A stretch of DNA of 64,000 nt from Paraphysomonas bandaiensis (GCA_965644295.1 CBFFRP010000210.1:62001-126000); one strand, 5' to 3'. Counted from the stretch's first letter, positions 11,188 to 22,225 are shown. Notes: a model not told the origin generated them from the sequence alone. Made by a program: numbers and translations.

Positions 11188-12069
11188 TTATGATTGCAAG
11201 AAACGCAAACGGTTAATTTCTTTTTTCATTTTGCAGTTATCATCAATTACTGAATTTTGTTGAGCAAGCATAACAAGAGTACCTTCATCAACAAATTTCT
11301 TCAATCCCTTCGTTCTCCTCTTTCGTCGTCTTGATTTATTCTTCTTACTTCTGTAGTCCTCCTCGTCGGCTTCGGAAGTTATTGAATCTTCATCATCATG
11401 AACGCTCCTCTTTCGCGAGCAGTTCGGCTTAGAAGTATCGGCAGGGCGAACTCGTTCTTTGGCAATGAGGGCATCAATTTGTTCCTGTTGATGCCTCACC
11501 ATTTCCGTCAACGATAAAATCGTCTTCTCCTGCTGATCCAGTATCTCACTGCGAACATTGCGAACATTCTCCCTTCCCACTTTCCACTCCTCCTCTACTA
11601 CATCGGACACCAAATAATATATATTATACTACCTTATCAAAACCAGTCTCTTTTTCTACCATTACCCAAGCAATTCCTCCATTTTGGGCCATTCCACGAT
11701 GCTTATTTACAGAAGCACTATAAGGATATCACAGTGCTTGCAATCCCATTTTGGAGGCAAATTTTTTTGAACTCGATTGAGGTGTTTCCTTTTTTCTTTT
11801 CTTCTTCCTCTCCTTCGTGGACACAGGAACCACTACGACTACCTCATCATCATTTTTTGATGTCACCAGCTTCTTCTTTTTAGAAGCCTAGATGATTTTA
11901 CACTGGACCCGTGTACGTGGCGTGCTCCTTCAGCTACTCCGTCTAGATTTATAGTTTCTTTTGGAAGGACAGTTCTGTCCCACGCTTTCATAGGATTTTT
12001 GGTATTGATAGAGATACCTCTAGAAGAGTCATACTGCCATCTATTGGCTTTAATATATGTTTCGAACAC
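11188..12069 (-). pseudogene. Transposon-borne basic/coiled-coil protein with possible zinc finger (broken)
   Basis: The minus strand has coding-like sequence in changing frames. The distal part (11188-11613) encodes 141 residues rich in Glu/Gln (coiled coil, EKTILSLTEMVRHQQEQ) followed by a Lys/Arg run (KKNKSRRRKRR), a nuclear-localisation type sequence. The proximal part (about 11620-12069) has another basic stretch and a Cys-x2-Cys-like phrase (WDCKHC) in a shifted frame that recalls BED-type fingers. Frames cannot be joined without indels. Probably a DNA-binding accessory protein of the element; no family recognised with confidence. Confidence 0.4.
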
Positions 12070-12222
12070 TCTAATTCATAAAGTTAAAAGAATTTGTTAT
12101 TACAAATAAACAAGTGGACACAAACAAGTGGACACAAAATATTAATAATAAACTTACTGGGTAAAAAATTCCACATCGTATACAGAATTTAAATCGCAAG
12201 ATAGTTGGTATTTAAGCAACCA

Positions 12223-13315
12223 TCACTGTAAATTTTTAATCCGTACGGCATTCCCGTCGTTAGTCAACAGAGTCCCATCAAGACGAGGACGATCACATCT
12301 TGTCTCCCAAATCTCCCAGAGCATCCAGCCATCCCCTTCAACTGCCTGACTACAAGAAATTATTGATTTGAGGCGAGTGTGACATAACCAACCCCGTCCA
12401 GTCTTCAAATCTACGATGCCGTGGTAATGCTTGTATCCGAATAGTAACGGCGTCGGGTTTGGAATAAGTTGAAAAAATTTCTTTGTTTTTCCGGTAACGT
12501 GGTCTTGGTCATTCACGAAAGCTTCAAAAGCGAGGTCGTATCCTGAAACCACGACGTCGTACCGGCTTAGTCCCTGATAATAACACATATTCATGAATAG
12601 ACAACAGCTTACAAACATACATAACATTCATACATGGTGTATATAGATACATACATACAAACACACATACATACATACATACATACATACATACATACAT
12701 CGTACACACATACATACATCGTACACACATACATACATACATACCTACATACATCGTACATACATATATCGCTATACTCTATGTAGTATACACAGCAGTG
12801 TCTCACCTCAGTATGTAGTACATTGCTTAGCACACCACCAATGGATTTGCCGCAATTATTTACCTTGGCAGAATCATCTTCAGATAGATCTGAATCTTCA
12901 TCCTCATAAAGCTTTCGCAACGATTAATCACTCGTTCATCATCACTGGACTTGTCTTCTTCGGGTACCTCATTAACTGGACTGCTTGAAATTTTTAGCTG
13001 AAAACATAATACACAGACATCACTATATTGAATTAACTGTATTTATATATTTTATGATGACTTACCACTCTCTTTGGAATAGCACGCTGCACAGAGCTTT
13101 GCATAAACGCCGTCAGAACCTTTCTCATTCATTGGGAAAGATGCACCACACCCATCCAATCCAGAACACTCAGTCATTTCAGTCTCTGCTTCGATAGGAT
13201 GGGATTCAACCTCTTCAACCTCCTCATCATTGGAATCGTCGCTTTCATTCACTCCAGAGGTACCCTGTACTCCTTCTTGCAGCGCGTCAACATCAACATG
13301 TGGTTCAGGGATCAT
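12223..13315 (-). pseudogene. Transposon-borne acidic protein with cysteine motif, multi-exon, broken
   Basis: Read leftward on the minus strand: an exon ending near 13068 (about 82 residues) with an acidic stretch and a Cys-rich part (CSGLDGCGASF, LCAACY), a GTAAGT...CAG intron (about 12999-13067), a short acidic exon (SSDDERV, then YEDEDSDLSEDDSAK in another frame), a CATA-rich stretch, and a final exon ending at the stop at 12223 (starts near GLSRYDVVVSGYDLAFEAF, ends AVRIKNLQ). At least one frame change is needed. Divergent to the transposase gene across the tandem repeats, so likely part of the same element. No family recognised. Confidence 0.4.
12640..12765. repeat. (CATA)n tract inside the transposon gene block
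   Basis: Imperfect CATA tetranucleotide run broken by CGTACACA units; lies where an intron of the minus-strand gene would be. Confidence 0.8.
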
Positions 13316-13537
13316 TGTACAGTACTTGTTTATTGATTGACTGTAAATTGTGTAGAGTATGTATGCATGTATATAAATAATAACACTCTACATGCAACTC
13401 AACATGACTGTGAAGATGGTTTGGAGGTGATGAAAAATCAAATTCAAAAGTCGACAGCTACATCCATGCGCAGCATAACATATACAAAAACACGTACAAA
13501 AAAAATTTGAATTTGACCAAAAACACGCCACAGGAGA

Positions 13538-13610
13538 ATCGAACACGCGTCATGAGTGTGTGGTGAGGACGCGGTGTGCATCCCACTACACCGCAACCAC
13601 ACTGCACGAG
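13538..13610 (-). other. tRNA-like sequence (A-box and B-box-like motifs), not a good tRNA
   Basis: On the minus strand a D-arm/A-box-like phrase (GGTGTAGTGGGATGC) is followed about 40 bases later by a B-box-like GTTCGATTC. A 7-bp stem GCGGTGT/ACACCGC encloses the first motif. The acceptor and anticodon stems do not pair properly, so this looks like a tRNA-derived (SINE-like) remnant or chance. Confidence 0.25.
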
Positions 13611-13894
13611 CAGTGACTACAACACGCACATCTTGACCATAATACATATGCATCATATACATATGCATCATATTAACACACCATAGATAGATATGTCAGT
13701 AAAGCGTGACAATTAGGATAGTGTTGAGTGGTATAGTCGAGTGCTTACTCGGTCACAGGTTGAATTATAGCTGCCATCATAAGCACTTATTCAGGCCCTC
13801 TTCCAATAAATGCCATCAGCTCTTTCGAGATGACGCAATCTCACAGGTATAGTCGGATCCACTGATAGATGTCTGTATTCGTTCCTGTACTATA

Positions 13895-14592
13895 TATGTA
13901 TGTATATATGGATTCATGGTGATTGAGCGCGGAGTTATTTCTCCTCACTTATGTGAGTTTGATGAATTAATGAGGTGAAACTCCTCAGCGTGCTCCCTCC
14001 CAGGGTTAATGGCAGGTAGATGATTGGCAGCGTAGCTTCTGCTTAGATCGTCCCAGTCCCTGGCTTGGTTGAACCTGTGCTCTCATCATTGAAACTGTAT
14101 ATATAATTGTTCTCATACAATTGTTTATTGATGTTGTCTATGTATGTATATATGGATTCATGGTGATTGAGCGCGGAGTTATTTCTCCTCACTTATGTGA
14201 GTTGATGAATTAATGAGGTGAAACTCCTCAGCGTGCTCCCTCCCAGGGTTAATGGCAGGTAGATGATTGGCAGCGTAGCTTCTGCTTAGATCGTCCCGGT
14301 CCCTGGCTTGGTTGAACCTGTGCTCTCATCATTGAAACTGTATATATAATTGTTCTCATACAATTGTTTATTGATGTTGTCTATGTATGTATATATGGAT
14401 TCATGGTGATTGAGCGCGGAGTTATTTCTCCTCACTTATGTGAGTTGATGAATTAATGAGGTGAAACTCCTCAGCGTGCTCCCTCCCAGGGTTAATGGCA
14501 GGTAGATGATTGGCAGCGTAGCTTCTGCTTAGATCGTCCCAGTCCCTGGCTTGGTTGAACCTGTGCTCTCATCATTGAAACTGTATATATAT
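13895..14592 (+). repeat. Three tandem copies of a 243-244-bp unit
   Basis: The unit starts at GGATTCATGGTGATTGAGCG (about 13910, 14154, 14397) and the copies are almost identical (one extra T in the first, one A/G change). Each holds small inverted repeats (GGAGTTATTTCTCC; GAGGTGAAACTCCTC). Situated between the two divergent gene blocks of the TIR transposon. Confidence 0.95.
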
Positions 14593-14687
14593 TGAAGCAT
14601 TTTCCTTATATATTTTGCTTCTACTGTATTTTACAATTTATGACGTCGACGTTATAGCTAATCCTGCTCTCCGTAGATACTGTAGCC

Positions 14688-16476
14688 TTGGAGGGCCACG
14701 CAGATGCAATTACGAGATCAGCATGTTGCCAGAATATGTGTCTACTCCGAACCCTCGGTTATGAACAAGGAAAGATGTTGGTGTTTGAGTCCCTTAAAGG
14801 TCGAGATTCAATGAATCGCGCAGAACGAAGGGATCACATCCGTCAGATACTAGAGACCTGTATAGTGTCTCGACACTCAGATTCCGGTTATTGCAAAATG
14901 GAATGGAAGATTGGAGACAACTTAAGATGAAGACACGGGTATCTGGCGTATGCAAGGATTGTTTTTGTAATGTGTATGGTGTGTCACCATCACATGTTGA
15001 TATGGTTGTTCGTGAACTCAAAACTGGCACGATAAACTCGTCACAAGTATTCTCATACCACAGTACTTCTCCTCTTGCTGTACTTGCCGGATTGAGAAGA
15101 GTTGCGAAGTCTTTTGGTATTCATTTGACCAAGCGGCAAGTGGCTGCTGCGAAACTACCCAACAGCCCCGTGGTGAGTAGATTTTTAAAATTATATTGGA
15201 CGTGTTGTCTGCATTTGTAATTATATTATGTATAATGTAGTTTATGTGACAGTAATAATGTACTACGTTTAGGTTCTATCTGCATACGGATGGATGCTAG
15301 ATCATTTCAAGCTGGTGGGTGATTATCAACCTAACCTAGGAGGAGAAATCCATTTAGAGCCCCGACATATTGTTGAAATTACAGAGAGTACACGCTGGAC
15401 CTGCAGCACGCTGAGATACCTGCAGTTTCTGTTGATCAATTTGCATCGATTTGGACCAACTGCCTGCCATATGTGAAAATCCGAGAGTTCAAAGCAGTTA
15501 CTGGTAAATGTCAATGCTGTGCTGACCTAAGCACACTGCGACGTACTCACAAGTCACAAATGGACAGGGAGTATGTCACCACGATGCATGCACTGCACCG
15601 CAGTGCATACATGGGGGAACGGGCGGCCTATGCGGAGCGTCGGCACAAAGCGATCATGCAAAAGCGAGTTTTATGTCGTGCATATCAGATGGAATGGCCC
15701 AGAATCATTGCATTCTTCCACATTTTGGGAATCAAAACAGTTGGGGGACAGATAGTCTGCCGCAGCATCTTCAAGGAGTACTTAATCACAATCGAGGAAT
15801 TATCATCATCTACCGTACGTTTCATACAGTTAACAACTGTTCAAATGTGGGATGCATTGTTTTCTAGATACTTTACAGAAAACCATCAACGCGGAGGGGA
15901 AATTGCCGGATACTGTTTTCTATCAAATTGATGGAGGTCCAGAAAACCCAGCGTATTGTTGGTTTGCACTCTGTGAGTTGATTGTAGCACGACGTCTGTG
16001 TAAGCGTTTAGTGTTGACTCGACTAATGGTGGGGCATACGCACGAAGATATTGATTCTAAGTATGGTACTTTGTGGAAGAAAATAAGGTACGACGCAATA
16101 TGAACTCTTACTTTACGTTGTCTTTGTGTTAATATGTATGTCCAGATCCAAATACGTGTACACCCCACAACAGTACAAAGATCACATTGAATCTGCACTG
16201 TCGACAAAAAAATCACGCTGCATTGTGGAAGATCTTTTCGCGATTCCAGACTACAAGAAACTATTGGACGCTCACACAGACAGACGGTTAAACGCCCAAA
16301 TTAAGGGTGAGAAGACAAGCCAAAAAATAGAGGCTGAGTGGAAGAAGGTTCAAAAACAGTGGAAGCGGATTGGTTTGAGACATGAATCGTTTCATTTGCC
16401 AGATTCAGACCTTTTCAGTCAATATCCAACATTAGTAGAGCTGCGACGGCTAACGCTCCTGAGCATATTTCTTTAG
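14688..16476 (+). pseudogene. DDE-type transposase with VGHTHEDID motif (DUF7869-like), frameshifted
   Basis: Coding pieces: about 14688-15172, intron 15173-15272 (GTGAGT...TTTAG), 15273-16086, intron 16087-16145, 16146-16476. Motifs in order: VCKDCFCNVYGVSP (zinc-like cysteines); LEPRHIVE; GKCQCCADLSTLRR; SDGMAQNHC; YRTFHTVNNCSNV; QIDGGPEN; LMVGHTHEDID; then a charged tail (LDAHTDRR, KIEAEWKK). The three acidic motifs (SDGMAQ, DGGPEN, HEDID) suggest a DDE/D catalytic triad, and the layout recalls, from memory, DUF7869 proteins of eukaryotic mobile elements. Four frame changes are needed, at about 14925, 15382, 15668 and 15849; the last three are each repaired by one base in a T or G run. Either a recently dead copy or an intact one with assembly errors. 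Confidence 0.7.
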
Positions 16477-16559
16477 TTTGTTACACCTGCACTTGTCACG
16501 ACAATTGCCCGAGATAGAGATCCTGAGCACATCTCTTTTAACAGAGGAAACTCTGTGCT

Positions 16560-17310
16560 GTTCACTGTGAGTAAGATATAACAAGATGTGTGCTATTTGG
16601 ATTCGTATTTATGGCGAACAATTCGTGCTTACTGGTGTCCAGAAGAAGGTCCGTCCACTGTGTTCAGGACTGGAATAATACCGAAAAGAGTTCAGAATAA
16701 ATTATCCTACGATTTCGTCGTTTGGCATAGTATTTGCCGAAACATTCACTGCCAACTTTACGTTTGACAAGCTCTACTCTGAAGATGTCTCCTTGCAGTT
16801 TAAGAGTATTCGTAGAGGAATTATTAATCCGAAGCAATTCCTGCGTTGTTGACACGATTGGTGCAGCACGGAGTAGATATGTGGGGAAAATGGAATGGGT
16901 ATAGAACAAAAGAAAGAAGCAAATAGTTGTGCACGCTCATAGGAAAGATGGGAAGCAACACACAGTATTAAGTAATGCGTATACGAGGCGGACAACCAAG
17001 GCCTCGACATCATATATGTATTCCTGTGCGTGATGACTATTACAAGCTGTTTTATGCCTATGACAAATACAACAAGCAAATCAAACAGAGGGTATGACCA
17101 CACAGGGATGGTGGCAATGGGCGTTTGGGTGAGGCGGGAGAGCATAATTTATTTGTTTATGTTTGGTTGTATAATAGAAAACACTGTCAACGCATATCGT
17201 CATATAATGAATGTCGATTCCGAAGATTTTGAGTACTTTGGTTATTGTCAAACTCTAGCAAACGATTTGTATGTGTATGCAAGCACACTCTCTGATAGTA
17301 CTATTTAGTA
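16560..17310 (+). pseudogene. Decayed second-family transposase, copy 1
   Basis: Fragments in all three frames: IWIRIYGEQF (about 16590), DDYYKLFYAYDKYN (about 17030), IKQR with a following WPHR-like stretch, then FGCIIENTVNAY and LANDLYVYAST ending at 17308. The same order of motifs occurs on the minus strand at 18380-19475 (IWIRIYGEQH, SDYGKMFAACDVFN, IKERIWPHR). The pattern FN/YN..I..R.WPHR...NAY resembles IS4/piggyBac-like transposases of protists, from memory. Many stops and shifts; not functional as read. Confidence 0.5.
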
Positions 17311-17535
17311 GAGTAATACAATAAATTTAATTGATTTGGACGTAAATATATTACTTCTTATAAGTGTGGTTACTGACTGTGGTTAATGAGTGTGGTTAAG
17401 ACCAAATGTAAAAAGGTTTCTTGGAATCGTCATCATTATACAACATTAATATTCTTCATTACCTCTGTCTAAATTATATCAACAATAAACATGAGGTTTT
17501 CATGATGAAATTTTAAAAAAGTCCCAAATTTAGAA

Positions 17536-17564
17536 ATTTTTCCCAAGTTTGAAAAAAGTTTGCT
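17536..17564 (-). repeat. Right terminal inverted repeat
   Basis: Inverted match of 10969-10996 with one mismatch; bounds the 6.6-kb element. Confidence 0.75.
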
Positions 17565-17603
17565 TTATATAACACCAATATTTTGCGCTGATTCTACGTG
17601 TAG

Positions 17604-17715
17604 TAACAGTAGTAGTGAATGTCTTATCATTAGCAACAGGCGTGTAAGAGTCAGAGCGAATTTATAGCAAAACAATTTAACTAATGAGTGCTTAACTCTG
17701 TCTAGGCCTGAACGG
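17604..17715 (-). repeat. Dispersed repeat family R, inverted partial copy
   Basis: Reverse complement carries TAGTTAAATTGTTTTGCTA and CTGACTCTTACACGCC in the same spacing as copies at 6.6, 39.8 and 45.0 kb. Confidence 0.75.
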
Positions 17716-18379
17716 TATTGGCCGAGCCTCTCTATCCCCTAGATGGCGGGGTTTCTCGTAATCATGTATGGAGTATGCAAATATATTGTGTAGATCTCCT
17801 AACTGGAGATTTCTGCTCTGCAGTATGATGCGATACAGATTGTGCAATAATTGAAGTGGTTAATAGTGTGCAATAGGTGAGATAAACTCGTGTAACGGGT
17901 GAATATAGTTACAAATGAAGTAAATTGAGTTACTGATGTGTGATAATGTAAAATATAGGAGTGATTACTGAACATATGACAAACAGATGTTGCTGAAAAC
18001 TGAGAACAGATGTCATGAATATGTTTTGAAGTGTGTAGATAAATATTTAAAAATTTTTACATGTAAGTGCATTGTGTTCAATAAAGCAAGGTTAAAGTTT
18101 ACGTCTATAGCAAGGTTAACTTCAGTGAAATGTCCAATTCTAACAGTCACCACAAAGAATATACAAAAAAATACGCCGGGATCATTTTAATAAAAATATA
18201 TACGCCTCTTAGTTTAATCAACTTAGACTAAACCATAGTCTGTAACCATAGTCTGTAACCAATGATATAAAGTGGAATTATTACAACACTGAGCAAACCA
18301 ATCACGGTACCCCTCTATTCCATAGCTTCCTTAGATAGAGTATCAGCATGTGTGTACAATTCACTAGCTAACGAGTTAC
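17716..18379. other. Intergenic in the transposon field
   Basis: AT-rich; GC-richer patch near 17700-17760; no supported gene. Confidence 0.4.
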
Positions 18380-19475
18380 AGAACTATAATAATCGATACT
18401 ATTTGTATCTATCGAACAAATACTACAATACGCATGGAATGTATTTTGCGAACCACAGCCGAACGCAAACGAGCTACACTTTCCTCTTTCGCGTAGATGC
18501 CCTCCACTACCATGCCGATGAGGCCATATCCTCTCTTTAATCTGCGAATTGAATACATCACATGCTGCAAACATCTTACCGTAGTCGGAGCACACAGGCA
18601 CAGAATTGGTGGTAGACTTCGTAGGTGATCTATGATAAGCATTGAACAAGGCGGTTTATTTCTTGCCATCCTTGGTATAAGAATGAACTAGGGGTTCTTT
18701 ACGCTGTTGATTCCACACTCCATTCCACTGTCCTCGCTTATTGACACCTTCACGAACTTCACGAGTGAGTGCTTGGAAGCGCTGTGGGTTCTAAGCTCCA
18801 ATATCTTACTTTATTCCTTGCAAGCCCTTCTCTTGCAGCTTCATCAAGATAATACGAATCGACTATCAAATAAAAATTTTGTTGTCGCAATTTCCATGAA
18901 TCGTATGCCAAGAGAATCAATCCTTGGATAGCAATCCCTAAAGTGGTCTCACTACCATATAAGTTGCTCTCGCAAAGGTCGCGAATGACGTATTACACCT
19001 CTTGGGGCATGTTGTTCTCCATAAATTCGAATCCAAATTGCAAGAGGCTTATATATAGAACACAATGAAAGCAAAATTACTGCTCCACAGTCATATCTCA
19101 AGTCGGCAGGGTCAATATCCTGGGCAATTTTCGTCACAAGAGATACTGTAACAAAACGCACGAATATCTTGAGGAAGCTGACAGTGCGCAAATTAAACGT
19201 AGGTTATCGATCTGCATCAACCGTATCAGGCAGATGGTATGACTCATTGGCCAAATGAATTGGTCTCCAGCGCCCAGTGATCTCTATTTCCTGAGCACGC
19301 TCTGAGCTTCATGTCGCGTCATCTTCATCGTTGCAAAGAGAACCTGATTTGCGCTTTCGAAATGCCATGTCAAACTATGAGTGAATGGGGGATATAATGA
19401 ACTTACCAGCACATTAATTTGACCTGCAATTCGCTGACTCAACACTGTGATTGTGAAGTGTGAAGTGTGGTTCAC
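18380..19475 (-). pseudogene. Decayed second-family transposase, copy 2 (opposite orientation)
   Basis: Minus strand, reading leftward: a short exon with a GTAAGT...ATAG intron near 19380-19410; IWIRIYGEQH; YLIVDSYYLDEAAREGL (about 18840); QALTREVREGVNKRGQWNGV; SYTKDGKK; PVCSDYGKMFAACDVFNSQI; ERIWPHRHGSGG. The VDSYYLDEAA segment is the sort of DDE second-aspartate region seen in IS4/piggyBac-like enzymes. Several stops and frame changes. Related to 16560-17310, so the two form an inverted pair about 1.1 kb apart. Confidence 0.55.
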
Positions 19476-19951
19476 ACTGTCTGATTTCGACTGATTTTAT
19501 GACAGTTATTTTATGTATGAAAATCGACGTTATTTTCAGTTTTTTTTCAGTTTTTTTTCAGTATGGTTGCAGACTATGGTTTAATCTAACTAACACTTTA
19601 CTTGGGCACCTCACGGAATGGGTCACTAGTATATTGCAATAGTATTGTTGGACCAGATAAAACCAATAGTAATGATTCATACCTCAATACTATTACGATT
19701 TATTGTTTCCAAGCCCCGGCTGTACAACATGTACCATACATAAAACGGTCTTAACAATATATGATTTTGATTATTGTTATTAGAATACTTACACATAAGA
19801 AAAATATATTTGTAAGAAAGATGGACAATACCAACCCATAGTAAACGCACTTCAGATGCACAATCGCTGCTTGTGAAGCAATTGTCAGTAACAAACTAAT
19901 CGTCACTGCACAACATGAAATCGAATTAAAATAACCAAAACAAACATTAAA
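19476..19951. other. Intergenic between transposon field and gene-dense region
   Basis: AT-rich with poly-T runs at about 19540; no gene seen. Confidence 0.4.
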
Positions 19952-20673
19952 CTACACAAGACATCTTTCCCACGCCTCCTTATCTTCTTCCCATTCGTCT
20001 CTGGAAATTATACTTGGACAATCTCCACGTGGGGGAACAGTAACATCAACTCCAAGAACCCCGTTCAGATGATCTATCTCATGCTCCAGCAATTCCGAAA
20101 CATCAGAGGTGCAGTTATTCCAATGCTGCGTTTCACCAAACTGATCAATAAATGAAACAGATATCGACTTAGGTCTTTTAACTGCTGTAAGCATATTGGG
20201 ATAACTTAAACAGCCACCTGTCCAAACACGTAAATAAATGATGTGATGCTTTAAAATCATTTCCCCGATCACTTACCCCACATCATAAAAGTCTCATCTG
20301 ACTTATGTGTAATTACTGGATTTATCATCGTTACAGGTCCATCAATATTCACGCAGACAATACGTAGATTATAACCAAATTGTGGGGCAGCTATAGCTCT
20401 TCCAAATCCATATTTGGATCTAAAATCAAGTAGTGTGGCGTGTCCTTCAGCTATGGCCATTTTCACCGTTGGATCATATAGGATTTCATCAATGGTGACT
20501 GACCTGGACGGGGTATTTAATATAGGATCCCCTATACGGCGTATATCAACAGGTGATGTGTGATATGATGTCGTGTTATCAGAGGGATCGATATCCATAA
20601 ATACAGAGCCATAGGACACCATAAATGATATGAATATCATTGATAAGACAACACAATGTGATAACATGTTCAT
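19952..20673 (-). CDS. PDF: Peptide deformylase with N-terminal signal-like sequence
   Basis: Exons 20277-20673 and 19952-20217 (minus), 59-nt GTAAGT...CAG intron; 220 residues. It removes the formyl group from N-formyl-methionine of organelle-made proteins. All three motifs are present: GFGRAIAAPQFG (about 88-99, usual GxGxAAPQ), GGCLS (metal-binding Cys; the usual Glu of EGCLS is Gly, created across the splice) and HEIDHL (two metal His and catalytic Glu, about 175-180). The N-terminus is strongly hydrophobic (LSHCVVLSMIFISFMVSYG), which looks like a signal peptide or signal anchor rather than an amphipathic mitochondrial presequence; a secretory route to a complex plastid is one explanation. 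Start chosen at the first in-frame ATG (20673); the next is 20667. Divergent from the cyclophilin gene. Confidence 0.9.
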
Positions 20674-21337
20674 AGCTTTCAAATTAAGTGAATAATAACA
20701 AATGAATGATGTATGTATCTATCAAATGAGTCAGTTGGTTAATAGTGACACATGCTACTGAACTGACTGCATGTGTGTATGTATGTTCTCGAATAGAAAC
20801 ATCTGGAATTCTGACTTCGTTTCCTTCCTTTACCAATCATAATTAGGATATATAGAGTATTGTATATTGATTGGATATTTGGTTATTGCTGCTGGTGAGG
20901 ATTAAATATTTGGTTTCACATGGTTTGGATGGGACTGACCTCAGAGTGTACAGTAGAATACAGTGTATTCCTGCATATACTGATAAAATTAATACAGAGA
21001 ATATACAGTGTATTCCTGTCCAGTCTATTGTCATAAAAACCTGTAGTTTTATATAAAATATAAAACTTATGAAAACCCATAGTCCACAACAAATTCCATT
21101 GAAATTTGAATTAATATCTCTTATTTTATATAAAAATCCCTATTTAATACCTATTTTTATAAGTACACTGAATCTCAAGTCCATATTTATGCAAGCAATA
21201 ACAGTGGCTGAGAGTCCTCTACATACATACATACATACACACATACATACATACTTTAACCAGATCTCCAAACTATCTCATATATTGCATACTATATAAA
21301 CTTATTCCATTTTATTTATTAATTTTATTATAATAAA
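20674..21337. promoter_or_regulatory. Divergent intergenic region, deformylase/cyclophilin
   Basis: Very AT-rich; contains a short CATA tract at 21221-21254 about 85 bases before the cyclophilin ATG. Assumed to hold promoters for both genes. Confidence 0.5.
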
Positions 21338-22016
21338 ATGCGTAGAACTTTTGTGAATTTAAGTCGTGGTGCTAAAGGCAGAGGATGGTATAAGAAATTT
21401 ATGGAAGAAGGACAAGATGGTTTTCAACGTGGTGTACCACCCACACCATTTGATTGGAATGCAGGAAATATATTACGACCTAAAGTATTTTTTGATATGT
21501 CTTTAGAACAAGAAAAAATTGGTCGTATTGTCATTGAACTTGCTGATGATATTGTGCCAAAAACTGCTTCTAATTTTATCTCACTTTGTACTGGAAATGG
21601 AAAGTTTTCTTATAAGGGAACAAAATTGCATGATATTATTAAGGGGAAAACAATTAGGGCTGGAGATGTAGAATCAGAGACCGGGCAATACAGTCATTCT
21701 TCTTTTGAAACTAGGTATTTCAGAGATGAGAATTTTATCATTCCGCACTCAGAAAGAGGTTTGCTGAGCATGGTCTCCAGTGGCATACACACCAATGGAT
21801 CTCAGTTCTATATCACACTGAGTGAAACAAGTTACCTAAATGGAAGAGGGGTTGTATTCGGAAGAGTAGTGGAGGGGGATGACGTCTTACAGGCTATTGA
21901 AAAGGTAGTGATCGAAATATAACACTATCGTTGTAACAAAACTATGTTTGCAGGTGTTCACTTTCAGAGGATCACCAGCCCGTGACATTGTCATATCAGA
22001 TTGTGGAGCCTTATAA
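21338..22016 (+). CDS. Cyclophilin-type protein, probably catalytically inactive
   Basis: Exons 21338-21904 and 21954-22016, 49-nt intron; 209 residues. Cyclophilins are peptidyl-prolyl isomerases. The fold signature is clear: VFFDMSLEQEKIGRIVIEL, VPKTASNFISLCTG, FSYKGTKLHDII, LLSMVSSGIHTNGSQFYITL, VVFGRVVEG and the C-terminal ISDCGAL. However, the catalytic Arg of the FHRIIPGFMCQGGD motif is missing (here LHDIIKGKTIRAGD) and the Phe/Met/Gln that follow are also changed, so isomerase activity is doubtful. A basic N-terminal extension of about 45 residues (NLSRGAKGRGWYKKF) precedes the domain and may be a mitochondrial presequence or part of a ribosome-associated variant. Confidence 0.9.
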
Positions 22017-22225
22017 GTGGATTTCATGAGAATAATAGTGTTCATGGCTGCAGATGCAGTTGTACTGAGGGACTCTTACTGTGTGTACATCTGTGAAGCG
22101 AGTCACGACAAGTGAGCAGATTAAAAACTGCTGTCAATATAAGTAATAATACAGGAGTTGTATAAATTTGCTTTGTCGTTGATCGGGTGTCTATAGCACC
22201 GAAATATTACAAATTCCTGATTGCG

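Larger units (their letters stand above)
10969..17564. mobile_element. 6.6-kb DNA transposon with terminal inverted repeats and a VGHTHEDID-type transposase
   Basis: The left end (AGCAAACTATTTTCAAACTT, continuing GGGAAAAA) is repeated inverted at 17536-17564 with one mismatch over about 28 bases. Between the ends lie a minus-strand gene block (11188-13315), a triplicated 243-bp repeat (13.9-14.6 kb), a plus-strand transposase-like gene (14688-16476) and, near the right end, a decayed second transposase (16560-17310). A TATA-like tetramer flanks both ends but a clean target duplication is not visible. The two gene blocks diverge from the repeat array, which may be their promoter region. Assignment of the TIRs to this transposase is inference from position. 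Confidence 0.65.

Noticed and set aside
13538-13610. A true tRNA gene
   Set aside because: A-box and B-box-like strings exist but acceptor and anticodon stems do not form; kept only as a tRNA-like remnant.
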